From Peribacillus saganii (lineage in GTDB: Bacteria; Bacillota; Bacilli; Bacillales; DSM-1321): a stretch of DNA of 64,000 nucleotides. Positions 36,656-45,133 of the stretch are shown here, one piece after another. The notes below the pieces were generated by a model. That model made no database searches and was not told where the DNA came from. It was given only the letters and a program-made list of their open reading frames with translations. The stretch is taken from positions 1-64,000 of the forward strand of contig NZ_QVTE01000026.1 of assembly GCF_003429095.1 (NCBI RefSeq). Reading direction: 5' to 3'. The translations under genes were made by a program, and so were the position numbers. Position 1 is the first letter of the stretch, and each line of letters opens with the position of its first letter.

Positions 36656-37993
36656 ATGGCAACAAAGCTTATTCAAGAAAAAACAATAGAACAATGGAAG
36701 AGTGATTATCCTGTCCTTCAGGAGGTCGCTGATATAAATGAGGTATTTTGGGCAAATCCGCATTACGGGGAAAAGGCAAACCCAATTCTATTGAAAGCTG
36801 AGAATATAACGGAGGCCGCTGAACGGCTTGTTCGTTTTGCGCCGTATATTGCAGAGGTTTTTCCTGAAACGGCTGAAACAAACGGTATCATAGAATCTCC
36901 CTTGATTAAAATACCCTCGATGCAGAGACATTTAGAGAAGAAGTATGAGGTGGAAATAAAGGGCAGCCTTCTATTGAAATGTGACAGTCACCTTCCGATC
37001 TCGGGCTCGATAAAAGCCAGGGGAGGAATTTACGAGGTGTTAAAGCATGCAGAGGAACTGGCTATTCAAGCTGGAATGTTAGCTTATACCGATGACTATA
37101 CCATTCTGGATAGTGATACATTCAAATCGTTTTTCTCGCAATATTCTATTGCCGTTGGTTCGACCGGAAATTTAGGCTTGAGCATTGGAATCATGAGCGC
37201 CCAGCTTGGATTCAAGGCTACAGTTCATATGTCTGCTGATGCGAAGACATGGAAAAAGGAACTGCTTCGGGAAAAAGGAGTCACGGTCATTGAATATGAG
37301 TCTGATTACAGTAAGGCTGTCGAAGAAGGACGAAAACAGGCGGGCGAATATCCGAATTGCCATTTTATTGATGATGAAAACTCAAAGGATCTTTTTTTAG
37401 GCTATGCTGTGGCAGGCTCACGACTGAAACAGCAGCTGGATGAAATGGGAATAATCGTTGATGCGGAGCATCCGCTATTTGTCTATCTTCCCTGCGGTGT
37501 TGGCGGAGGACCGGGCGGCATCACTTTTGGCCTTAAAAAGGAATTTGGGGAGAATGTTCATTGCTTCTTTGCTGAGCCGACGCATTCACCGTGCTTTCTG
37601 ATTGGGCAGGCTACGGGCTTGCAAGATCAGATTTCGGTCCAGGACCTTGGGCTCGACAACCGGACAGATGCCGATGGACTTGCCGTCGGAAGGGCATCAG
37701 GCTTTGTAGGTAAAACAATCGGGCATATGCTCAGCGGCTGCTATACCATTGAAGACGAGCGGCTCTATTCACTGCTGCGGGATGCAGCAGATAACGGAAA
37801 TATTTTTCTTGAACCATCAGCTGTTGCAGGTTTCTATGGCCCGGTCCAATTATTTAGACAGCCTGCAGGACAAGACTACCTGCAAAAAAACAAACTGCAG
37901 CATGTGGCGGAAAATGGATACCATATTGTTTGGGCAACCGGCGGCAGCATGGTTCCAAAAGATATAATGGAGGCTTACTATCAAAAAGGGTAA
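36656..37993 (+). CDS. dsdA: D-serine ammonia-lyase
   Basis: 445 residues, the usual DsdA size. PLP-dependent fold-type II enzyme converting D-serine to pyruvate and ammonia. [14 protein letters not shown] carries the PLP lysine (about Lys120); [47 protein letters not shown] and [17 protein letters not shown] are the phosphate-binding parts. No dsdC/dsdX neighbours. GGGGGAAGGAGAGAGCAA precedes the ATG. It sits in a block inserted between prfB and the yvjA-like gene relative to B. subtilis. Confidence 0.95.
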   Translation: MATKLIQEKTIEQWKSDYPVLQEVADINEVFWANPHYGEKANPILLKAENITEAAERLVRFAPYIAEVFPETAETNGIIESPLIKIPSMQRHLEKKYEVEIKGSLLLKCDSHLPISGSIKARGGIYEVLKHAEELAIQAGMLAYTDDYTILDSDTFKSFFSQYSIAVGSTGNLGLSIGIMSAQLGFKATVHMSADAKTWKKELLREKGVTVIEYESDYSKAVEEGRKQAGEYPNCHFIDDENSKDLFLGYAVAGSRLKQQLDEMGIIVDAEHPLFVYLPCGVGGGPGGITFGLKKEFGENVHCFFAEPTHSPCFLIGQATGLQDQISVQDLGLDNRTDADGLAVGRASGFVGKTIGHMLSGCYTIEDERLYSLLRDAADNGNIFLEPSAVAGFYGPVQLFRQPAGQDYLQKNKLQHVAENGYHIVWATGGSMVPKDIMEAYYQKG

Positions 37994-38301
37994 ACCACCA
38001 AGACGTGCAAACAATAAAATAACATAAAAACGCAAGGAGATTCACAAGAAATCTCCATTGCGTTTTTTTATGCCTTGAAATGTCTTAATGAGGACCAACA
38101 CATTACCCATCTAACTTTATATATTTATTCTTGGTATGAAATGTTGTGAAATAACGCTTTACTGCGTTATCTTACTGGCGTTTACAGCGCTGTATCCGGA
38201 TGCTATACTACATTTCGGTCAAACAGGATAGATATTGATAATAGTGAAATGCTAATAAAAAAATTGATAGATAGTTTTAAAGAAATCGTGGAGGTTGTGA
38301 G
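37994..38301 (+). other. dsdA - yitT-like intergenic region
   Basis: 308 nt. A strong terminator (AAAACGCAA-GGAGATT/AAATCTCC-TTGCGTTTT then T-run, 38026-38069) ends dsdA. A second small inverted repeat, ATAACGC/GCGTTAT at 38152-38171, lacks a T-run. No gene seen. Confidence 0.75.
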
Positions 38302-39165
38302 ATGAAAAAGAGATACCGGGAGCTTAAACATCCGATTTTGGATAAGGTGATAGAGTATGGATCTGTGCTGGTCGGATCTGGTATTGTGGCTATTGCGTTT
38401 AACGTGTTCCTGCTTCCGAACAGGATAGCTTCCGGCGGGGTAAGCGGAATTAGTACGATTCTCGATGCAGTATTTAACCTCGAGCCAGCGTATGTACAGT
38501 GGGCTTTTAACATTCCGTTATTTATAATGGGCTTAATTTTACTTGGAATGCAGTTCGGGGCCAAGACGCTTGTAGGGACAATATTTCTCCCCTTTGTGGT
38601 ATTTTTGACAAATGAATGGGACGCATGGACAAATGATGCTTTGTTAGGAGCGATATGCGGAGGCATCGGCGTGGGGCTTGGACTGGGAATTGTGTTTAGA
38701 GGGAAGGCTTCCACAGGAGGAACGGACCTCGGTGCCCAGGTTATCCACAAATATACCAATCTGTCTCTCGGAACTTGTGTCGTATTAATCGACGGACTGA
38801 TTGTCTTAAGTGCAGCCATCGTTTTTGATATCGAACGTGGACTGTATGCCTTGATCGGGCTTTACGTTACCAGTAAAACAATTGATCTTGTACAGGTTGG
38901 GTTTGGGCGCTCAAAAATGGCGATGATCATCACAAATGATGTGCTCGACGTCAAACAGGCTATTTTAACCGAAATTGATCGTGGTGTAACACGGCTGTCC
39001 GGCCATGGCGGCTATACTGATGACGAAAGACCTATTTTAATGTGCGTAGTAGACCAGACTGAATTCACAAAATTGAAACAAGTAGTGAAAAGTATTGATC
39101 CAAAAGCTTTTGTTGTTGTAATGGATGCATCAGAGGTTCTTGGGGAGGGTTTTAAACGGCCTTAA
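38302..39165 (+). CDS. YitT family membrane protein (YvjA-like)
   Basis: 287 residues: five to six membrane segments in the first ~180 (GSGIVAIAFNVFLLPNRIASGGVSGISTIL; FRGKASTGGTDLGAQVIHKYT), then a C-terminal soluble DUF2179 domain (SKMAMIITNDVLDVKQAILTEIDRGVTRLSGHGGYTDDERPILMCVVDQTEFTKLKQVVKSIDPKAFVVVMDASEVLGEGF). Transported substrate unknown. GTGGAGGTTGTGAG precedes the ATG. Position between prfB and cccB matches yvjA of B. subtilis. Confidence 0.93.
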   Translation: MKKRYRELKHPILDKVIEYGSVLVGSGIVAIAFNVFLLPNRIASGGVSGISTILDAVFNLEPAYVQWAFNIPLFIMGLILLGMQFGAKTLVGTIFLPFVVFLTNEWDAWTNDALLGAICGGIGVGLGLGIVFRGKASTGGTDLGAQVIHKYTNLSLGTCVVLIDGLIVLSAAIVFDIERGLYALIGLYVTSKTIDLVQVGFGRSKMAMIITNDVLDVKQAILTEIDRGVTRLSGHGGYTDDERPILMCVVDQTEFTKLKQVVKSIDPKAFVVVMDASEVLGEGFKRP

Positions 39166-39217
39166 CAATGGTATAATATTGATGTATTTGTTAATTTTGC
39201 TATAGGGGGATAACAAA

Positions 39218-39571
39218 GTGAAAAAGAAGCTACTAGCTTTATTAATGGGAACTTCACTAGTGCTTGCAGCTTGCGGCGGGGATGACAGTGCCGATAAAGA
39301 GCCTGCAGAAGACAATGGTAGTGAAACAACTACTGAAACTGCCGATGCTGGGGATGGCAATGAGGCAAAAATCTATGAAAACAAATGTGCCAGCTGCCAT
39401 GGTATGAACCTGGAAGGCGGAGTTGGACCGAAATTAGCGGATGCGGGAAGTCGTCTTGCTAAGGAAGATATCGAAAAAATCATTGCTGAAGGTAAAGGGG
39501 CAATGCCTCCTGGATTGATTGAAGGCGAAGAAGCTTCAGCTGTAGCTGAATGGTTAGCTGCGAAGAAATAA
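39218..39571 (+). CDS. cccB: Cytochrome c551, lipoprotein
   Basis: 117 residues from a GTG start (TAGGGGGATAACAAA upstream). The signal peptide ends in a lipobox LAAC (VLAACGGDD), giving a membrane-tethered protein, followed by an acidic linker. The heme site is CASCH in ENKCASCHGMNLEGGVGPKLADAG, with an axial Met in GKGAMPPGLI. It is a small electron carrier on the outer face of the membrane. Position and length fit B. subtilis cccB. Confidence 0.95.
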   Translation: MKKKLLALLMGTSLVLAACGGDDSADKEPAEDNGSETTTETADAGDGNEAKIYENKCASCHGMNLEGGVGPKLADAGSRLAKEDIEKIIAEGKGAMPPGLIEGEEASAVAEWLAAKK

Positions 39572-39616
39572 TATTATAAACTACGCCGACTTAAGGTTGG
39601 CTAGGGTGAAAACAGG

Positions 39617-39654
39617 AAAAACCTTGTCGCTGTGAACTGCAGGCAAGGTTTTTT
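39617..39654 (+). terminator. Terminator after cccB
   Basis: AACCTTG/CAAGGTT stem with a long loop followed by TTTTTT. Confidence 0.85.
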
Positions 39655-39777
39655 GGTTTTCCCGAGTTAGAAAGTTATATTCCCCCTCGGCTTCCTTCAA
39701 GGTGGAAAAGGGGCTTTTTTGTACCTTTTTATTATGCTAGGCTGAATAAAGATAGAATGAAGAAAGGGGGCTTTTCA

Positions 39778-40362
39778 ATGGAGCGCTGTGGATGGGTTAA
39801 TCAGGATCCGCTTTACATTTCTTATCATGACGAGGAGTGGGGAAGGCCTGTATATGATGACCGGCTGCTTTTTGAATATCTCAATCTTGAGGGTGCACAA
39901 GCCGGGCTCAGCTGGTATACGATTCTGAAAAAAAGGGAGAATTACCGTGAAGCTTTTGATCGATTTGATCCTGAAAAAATAATGTCATACGATCAAAAGA
40001 AGATAGAGGAATTGATGCAAAATACAGGGATTGTAAGAAACAGGCTTAAGATTAATGCGGTGATTTCAAACGCTCAGGCCTATTTCAGAGTAGCGGAGGA
40101 ATTTGGGGGTTTTAGTACATATATATGGTCATTTGTAGATGGCCAACCAATTCATAACCAATTTAGGACACCTGACGAAGTACCTGCCACTACAGCCATT
40201 AGTGACAGGATGAGTAAGGATTTGAAAAAACGCGGCTTTAAGTTTGTCGGCTCCACGATTTGTTATGCCTTTATGCAGGCAACAGGCATGGTAAATGATC
40301 ATTTAGTATCTTGTCGCTGCTATAGCGGTGAAATGGAGAAGAATGAGAGGGTTGTATTATGA
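39778..40362 (+). CDS. tag: DNA-3-methyladenine glycosylase I
   Basis: 194 residues from the ATG preceded by AAAGGGGGCTTTTCA. MERCGWVNQDPLYISYHDEEWGRPVYDDRLLFEYLNLEGAQAGLSWYTILKKRENYREAF is the TagI signature; the conserved N-terminal Cys and C-terminal His-x-x-x-Cys-x-C (HLVSCRC) complete the zinc site. It removes 3-methyladenine from alkylated DNA. Its stop overlaps the start of a truncated threonine aldolase (ATGA). Confidence 0.96.
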   Translation: MERCGWVNQDPLYISYHDEEWGRPVYDDRLLFEYLNLEGAQAGLSWYTILKKRENYREAFDRFDPEKIMSYDQKKIEELMQNTGIVRNRLKINAVISNAQAYFRVAEEFGGFSTYIWSFVDGQPIHNQFRTPDEVPATTAISDRMSKDLKKRGFKFVGSTICYAFMQATGMVNDHLVSCRCYSGEMEKNERVVL

Positions 40363-40475
40363 TAGTTGATTTCAGAAGTGATACAGTAACAAAACCGACA
40401 GAAGAAATGCGAAAAGCAATGTACACTGCAAAAGCACCTGGCAGCAAGAAAGATCTTGCTGCCAGCTTTTTTTGA
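40359..40475 (+). pseudogene. Truncated N-terminal remnant of L-threonine aldolase
   Basis: The start overlaps the tag stop, and the frame reads MIVDFRSDTVTKPTEEMRKAMYTAKAPG before running into a terminator hairpin and a TGA after 38 codons. FRSDTVTKPTxxMRxAM is the conserved N-terminus of low-specificity threonine aldolases, which are about 340 residues long. The rest of the gene is absent; an interspersed repeat lies about 30 nt downstream, so the deletion may be linked to it. Intact relatives would be translationally coupled to tag. Confidence 0.85.
40438..40473 (+). terminator. Terminator inside the aldolase remnant
   Basis: Perfect 12-bp stem CTGGCAGCAAGA/TCTTGCTGCCAG with AAGA loop, then seven T. 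Confidence 0.95.
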
Positions 40476-40505
40476 AAAGAGAATACTATATAACTTCCTT
40501 AACAC

Positions 40506-40682
40506 GTACAGATGTCTAGCTCCGGCGCCCAGCAACTTTTTTTCCGTAGGAAAATAAAGCCCCGACACACAGGATAAGGAACGCTACGGCAGCGATACAA
40601 CGCACGTAACAAAGCGTTTAGCTTTGTGAGGACGTGCCAGACCTTAGTTAACGTTCCTTTTTTCAAGGGCGCTTACGCTTTT
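40506..40682 (-). repeat. Interspersed structured repeat, copy 2
   Basis: Same family as copy 1: GTACAGATGTCTAGCTCCGGCGCCCAG start, AGGATAAGGAACGCTACGGCAGCGA middle, AAAGCG/AGCTTTGTGAGGACGTG hairpin, GGGCGCTTACGCTTTT end. It abuts the stop codon of the minus-strand acetyltransferase. Confidence 0.85.
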
Positions 40683-41463
40683 ATCGGTACATCGTCCACA
40701 TTCCAATGTCCTGAAAGCCAAGCCGCTTATAAATACGTCCCGCTCCGGGGTTGTCATAAAACAGGCAAAGGGTTTTCCCTTCTTTAAGTACATCACTGAC
40801 AAGCTTTTGTGTAACGGCTGTTGCAAGCCCTTTTTTACGGTATTCTGCCCGGGAGCAGACGCCGACGATCATGGCTGATATTGAATTTTCCGCTGTGGTC
40901 GAAGCGATTGCAATCATTTCTCCATTTTCTTCTATGTAATATGTCCTGCCCGTGTTGGTTTCCATGGCTTTTAAAAGCATATCACGTGAATCCGGCCGGG
41001 CTGGGAATTCTTCAATTGTTTCTCGAATGGCAATAATTCTGTCGATGTCGCTTATGTCCGCTTTTTTGACCTCTAAATCATCGTTTCCAAGATGCTCTGC
41101 TGTCCGGCACTCTGCAAAGAATGTTATCTGCTTTTTCCCAAGGTTCAGACCTTCAAGTCCTTCAAACTTTTCTACTAGCTCTTCTTTTCCTGACAGGGCA
41201 GCTGAATCCCCGAATGAGCGGATGATATCTGCAAATCCATCTACATCAAAATCGTTTTTTGCATATGGAATAAAAGAGTTATAGAAATTTAACAGTACCG
41301 CGAGGATTTCACCATTATCATCGAATTGTGCCCAAAGCTGCTGAAATCCGGCTTCGTAGCCAAATGCTTCAATATCTCCGATGATAAAAAGATTAATAGA
41401 AGGTTCCTCACCAAGAAAAGCCATAACCTTTTCATTATCTTCCATCTTAAGTTTCCGAATCAT
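40681..41463 (-). CDS. GNAT family N-acetyltransferase
   Basis: 260 residues from the ATG at 41463, which has AAGGGG at 9-nt spacing; an upstream TTG in frame lacks a site. The C-terminal ~130 residues hold the GNAT fold with acetyl-CoA loop (IVGVCSRAEYRKKGLATAVTQKLVSDVLKEGKTLCLFYDNPGAGRIYKRLGFQDIG). The N-terminal half (EDNEKVMAFLGEEPSINLFIIGDIEAFG) resembles two-GNAT-domain proteins with a degenerate first domain. Acceptor unknown. Confidence 0.85.
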   Translation of the reverse strand: MIRKLKMEDNEKVMAFLGEEPSINLFIIGDIEAFGYEAGFQQLWAQFDDNGEILAVLLNFYNSFIPYAKNDFDVDGFADIIRSFGDSAALSGKEELVEKFEGLEGLNLGKKQITFFAECRTAEHLGNDDLEVKKADISDIDRIIAIRETIEEFPARPDSRDMLLKAMETNTGRTYYIEENGEMIAIASTTAENSISAMIVGVCSRAEYRKKGLATAVTQKLVSDVLKEGKTLCLFYDNPGAGRIYKRLGFQDIGMWTMYR

Positions 41464-41817
41464 TCGATTACGCCCCTTATACAAACTTTTAGATTATACT
41501 AAGGGATACTGCCAAATATTTCAATAATATATTGGTAGTCTTCTAACCGCTTCATCAGCCTCTTGCTTTGTTTCTCTTCAGTAACGTGCTGTAGTTCGAC
41601 AAAATCCTAAAAATACTTAAATTTGTCATAATTAGATGGAATTATAAATAAGGATTGTTATATAATAGACCCATCCTCCTCATATTTATGCCCTAATTCC
41701 TATTAATCCCCGAAATTCTAGTAAGAAATCCCACTTTAGTCCCTTGAAGGTTCAGAATATTCCATAGTAATTGAAATGAAACTGTAATATAATTTATCCG
41801 ATTTTGACAAATTTTGA

Positions 41818-41826
41818 TGTTATAAT
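41818..41826 (+). promoter_or_regulatory. Extended -10 promoter of ftsEX
   Basis: TGT-TATAAT is a perfect extended -10; -35 spacing candidates are weak. Confidence 0.65.
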
Positions 41827-41840
41827 GGGTCTGTGATGAA

Positions 41841-41864
41841 AACAGGGCTATCCTGTTATTTTTT
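41841..41864 (+). terminator. Attenuator-like hairpin in the ftsEX leader
   Basis: AACAGG-GCTAT-CCTGTT then ATTTTTT, immediately downstream of the promoter and ~100 nt before ftsE, where no gene needs terminating. Confidence 0.5.
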
Positions 41865-41962
41865 CGCGCTTTTTGTCAAAAAACAGCTTGGGTACAGGCT
41901 CATCAAGTTGATAGCCTCATAGATTGTACATTCTTTAACAAAGCTGATTTAGGTGGTTTTAT

Positions 41963-42649
41963 ATGATTGAAATGTCTGAAGTATCCAAAACCTACCCAAA
42001 TGGGGTAGTGGCGGTTAGTAATATAAACGTCAAGATTAAGCAAGGCGAATTTGTATATGTTGTTGGGCCTAGTGGAGCGGGTAAGTCAACATTCATAAAA
42101 ATGATGTACCGGGAAGAGAAGCCAACTAAGGGTAACATCCTGGTTAATGGAATCAGCCTCCCGAAGCTTCGAAACTCTAAAGTACCGATTTTTCGCAGGA
42201 ATATGGGAGTTGTGTTTCAGGATTTTAAACTTCTTCCAAATTTGACCGTGTTCGAAAACGTAGCATTTGCAATGGAAGTGATTGAAACACATCCAAAGGA
42301 AATTAAGCGCAGGGTGATGGAAGTTCTCGAACTTGTAGGACTTAAGCATAAAGCAAGGATGCTTCCTACTGAATTGTCGGGAGGCGAACAGCAGCGGGTG
42401 TCGATTGCCAGGTCCATTGTGAATTCGCCGAAAGTTGTGATTGCAGATGAACCGACAGGAAATCTTGATCCTGAAACATCTTGGGAAATTATGAACATTT
42501 TCGAAGAAATCCATAACCGCGGCACTACAGTGGTTATGGCCACTCATAATAAAGATATTGTTAATAACTTGACACATCGTGTTATTGCCATTGAAAATGG
42601 AAAAATTGTCCGCGATGAACAGCGGGGTGATTACGGCTATGAATATTAG
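41963..42649 (+). CDS. ftsE: Cell-division ABC transporter ATPase FtsE
   Basis: 228 residues. Walker A GPSGAGKST, signature LSGGEQQR, Walker B VVIADEPTGNLDP, and the H-loop histidine in MATHN. FtsE pairs with FtsX to form a signalling ABC complex that activates peptidoglycan hydrolases rather than moving a substrate. TAGGTGGTTTTAT precedes the ATG. Overlaps ftsX by 11 nt. Confidence 0.98.
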   Translation: MIEMSEVSKTYPNGVVAVSNINVKIKQGEFVYVVGPSGAGKSTFIKMMYREEKPTKGNILVNGISLPKLRNSKVPIFRRNMGVVFQDFKLLPNLTVFENVAFAMEVIETHPKEIKRRVMEVLELVGLKHKARMLPTELSGGEQQRVSIARSIVNSPKVVIADEPTGNLDPETSWEIMNIFEEIHNRGTTVVMATHNKDIVNNLTHRVIAIENGKIVRDEQRGDYGYEY

Positions 42650-43532
42650 AACGCTCGGCCGTCATTTTCGTGAAAGCGGAAAAAACCTGAGCCGAAATGG
42701 CTGGATGACTTTTGCATCCATAAGTGCGGTAACCGTTACGCTCTTGCTTGTTGGGGTTTTCTTCGTGATTATGATGAATTTGAACAACTTCGCCAGTAAT
42801 ATTGAGAAGGATGTCGAAATACGGGCACATCTTGATCCGGCAGCAAGCCAGCAGGATATAGAGTTGATGGAAACCGAAATTAAGCAGATGCCTGAGGTTG
42901 ATACGGTAGTTTTTTCTCCAAAGGAAAAGGAACTTACCAATTTAATAAAAGACCTTGGTGAGGATGGACAGGCGTTTAGGCCATTTGAACAGGACAATCC
43001 GCTGAACGATGTTTATATCATTAAAACAAAGACGCCAAAGGACGTTATTAAGACAGCAAAAAAAATAGAAACATTCAATTATATCCAGCAGGTTAAATAT
43101 GGCCAAGGCTATGTAGAGAAACTGTTTGATGTTGTTGAAACAGCAAGAAATATAGGTGTTGTGCTGATATTAGGCCTTCTTTTTACAGCTATGTTCCTGA
43201 TTTCCAACACCATTAAAATAACGATTATGGCAAGGCGTAATGAAATTGAGATTATGAGGCTGGTAGGGGCAACCAATTCCTTTATCCGCTGGCCATTTTT
43301 CCTTGAAGGCATGTGGCTGGGGGTACTGGGTGCTGTTCTCCCGATTATCTTGATTGGAGTTTCCTACCACTATTTCTATAGATTAGCAGCACCTAAGATT
43401 GATATTAAATTTGTTGAGCTCCTTCCATTTACACCATTCATTTATCAAATATCCAGCATTATGCTTCTGCTGGGTGCGCTAATAGGGGTCTGGGGAAGCT
43501 TAATGTCTGTCAGAAAATTTTTGAAGATATAA
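42639..43532 (+). CDS. ftsX: Cell-division membrane protein FtsX
   Basis: 297 residues from the ATG inside the 3' end of ftsE, giving MNIRTLGRHFRESGKNLSRNGWMTFASISAVTVTLLLVGVFFVIMMNLN. Four membrane segments: one near the N-terminus, an extracellular loop (KDVEIRAHLDPAASQQDIELMETEIKQMPEVDTVVF), then three after residue ~170. The extracellular loop contacts the hydrolase or its activator. The downstream M23 protein is the likely partner. Confidence 0.97.
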   Translation: MNIRTLGRHFRESGKNLSRNGWMTFASISAVTVTLLLVGVFFVIMMNLNNFASNIEKDVEIRAHLDPAASQQDIELMETEIKQMPEVDTVVFSPKEKELTNLIKDLGEDGQAFRPFEQDNPLNDVYIIKTKTPKDVIKTAKKIETFNYIQQVKYGQGYVEKLFDVVETARNIGVVLILGLLFTAMFLISNTIKITIMARRNEIEIMRLVGATNSFIRWPFFLEGMWLGVLGAVLPIILIGVSYHYFYRLAAPKIDIKFVELLPFTPFIYQISSIMLLLGALIGVWGSLMSVRKFLKI

Positions 43533-43639
43533 GCCAAGCGGGCTTTGCACCAATTCTTTTAATTTCGATTGCAGAAAAATATGATTACTGTCCATCGGTT
43601 ATTTCGTCTGACGGGAAGAGAAAGAAAGGGGAAAGTGTT

Positions 43640-44950
43640 TTGAAAAGAAAAGTACTAGCTTTAAATGCAACAATTATGATAGGAGTGGGAAGTTTATTCT
43701 CTGCTCCGGCGGCAAGTGCAGCAACTATACATGATATGGAAACAAAGAAACAACACATACAGGAAAAGCGCTCTAATGTTCAATCCGGAATCAATAAAGC
43801 TGACCAGCAAATTAACAGGCTACAGGCGCAGCAGGCAAGATTGGATGAGCAAATCAAGGCTCTTGACTTAGCTATCGGGGAAACCAATCAAAAGATTCGT
43901 GAAAAGCAGGCACAAATCGAGGATACGGAAGCAGAAATCGATGTCCTGGAACAAGAGATTTCAGTATTAAAGGAACGAATTGCAAAACGCAATGAAGTGT
44001 TAAAGGAACGGGCTCGTTCTTTCCAGCAAAGCGGCGGGGATGTGAACTATCTTGAGGTAATCCTGGGATCATCCAGCTTCAGCAATTTTGTCGACAGGGT
44101 AAATGCAGTAGCAACCATTGTGGAAGCCGACCAGGATATTTTAAGGCAGCATGAAGAGGATAAAAAGAGCCTTGAAGAAAAGCAGGCTGCTGTTGAACAA
44201 AAGCTTCTATCTCTGGAAAGCATGCTTGTTGAGTTTACTGAGATGAAAACGAAGCTGACTGGCCAGAAGCGTGAAAAAGATAAGCTCATGGCACAGCTGA
44301 AATTGAAGGAAGAAGAAACAGAACATTTAAAATTCAGCTTGCAGGAAGAAGCAGAAATCCTTGCAGGCCAGCAGGCAGCAATTCAGAAGGCTATCGAATT
44401 AGAGAAAAACCGTCTTGCTGAGCTGGAAGCTGCCAGAAAGCTTGCAGCTGAAGAAGCAGCAAAAGCGAGAGCTGCTAGAGAAAGAAGAGCGGCTTCCAAT
44501 AATGGCGGAGGATCATCCTCATCAGATGATTACAGCCCGGCTCCTGCGGTTTCTTCGGGCACTTTTACTAGGCCGTCAGCTGGTGTCGTTACTTCCCGCA
44601 TGGGCAAACGCTGGAATAAATTCCATGCCGGGATCGATATAGCAAAACCGGGAACTGTTCCTGTTGTATCGGTGGCAGACGGTGTTGTTATGCGCTCCTA
44701 TTATTCTTCCAGCTACGGGAACTGTGTAATGATTTCCCATTCCATCGGAGGGCAGCTATATACAAGCGTATATGCCCACCTGGAATCCAAGAGTGTCGGC
44801 AATGGGCAGGTAGTCGCAAAAGGCCAGCAAATCGGGTACATGGGTAACACAGGCCGTTCGTTTGGCCAGCACTTGCATTTTGAATTGCATAAAGGAGCTT
44901 GGAATCCTTCAAAATCCAATGCAGTAAATCCATTAAACTATTTCAATTAA
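43640..44950 (+). CDS. Murein hydrolase activator/peptidase M23 with coiled coil (EnvC/PcsB-like)
   Basis: 436 residues from a TTG start with AAAGGGGAAAGTG upstream. Signal peptide (MKRKVLALNATIMIGVGSLFSAPAASAA), a long coiled coil (about residues 30-275, heptads rich in E, K, Q), a Ser/Gly linker, and a C-terminal LytM/M23 domain. The zinc motif residues are all present: HAGIDIAKPG (HxxxD), then YAHLES and QHLHFELHKG (HxH). So it may be an active endopeptidase. Coiled-coil hydrolases of this kind are activated by FtsEX; adjacency supports this here. Confidence 0.93.
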   Translation: MKRKVLALNATIMIGVGSLFSAPAASAATIHDMETKKQHIQEKRSNVQSGINKADQQINRLQAQQARLDEQIKALDLAIGETNQKIREKQAQIEDTEAEIDVLEQEISVLKERIAKRNEVLKERARSFQQSGGDVNYLEVILGSSSFSNFVDRVNAVATIVEADQDILRQHEEDKKSLEEKQAAVEQKLLSLESMLVEFTEMKTKLTGQKREKDKLMAQLKLKEEETEHLKFSLQEEAEILAGQQAAIQKAIELEKNRLAELEAARKLAAEEAAKARAARERRAASNNGGGSSSSDDYSPAPAVSSGTFTRPSAGVVTSRMGKRWNKFHAGIDIAKPGTVPVVSVADGVVMRSYYSSSYGNCVMISHSIGGQLYTSVYAHLESKSVGNGQVVAKGQQIGYMGNTGRSFGQHLHFELHKGAWNPSKSNAVNPLNYFN

Positions 44951-45070
44951 GCTATATCAATTTCTAATAGTCTAACAGTACTATACTTTTAACCTTTTCT
45001 TCTCTCTTTGAAACATGTAACATGTGGCAGGAATATTCTGTACAAGCTATTCATATAGTGAAAGTAGACA

Positions 45071-45105
45071 AAAGACATCGCACAGATTGTGTGGTGTCTT
45101 TTTTT
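45071..45105 (+). terminator. Terminator after the M23 gene
   Basis: AAGACA...CACA/TGTG...TGTCTT imperfect stem followed by seven T. Confidence 0.8.
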
Positions 45106-45133
45106 AAAATCACAGTTTAAGAGGGGATTTCCA

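Larger units (their letters stand above)
41464..41962 (+). other. Intergenic region with ftsE promoter and leader
   Basis: About 500 nt with no supported gene. It contains an extended -10 promoter (TGTTATAAT, 41818-41826) with weak -35, then 14 nt further a hairpin AACAGG/CCTGTT followed by ATTTTTT (41841-41864). A ~100-nt leader then runs to the ftsE start. Confidence 0.6.
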
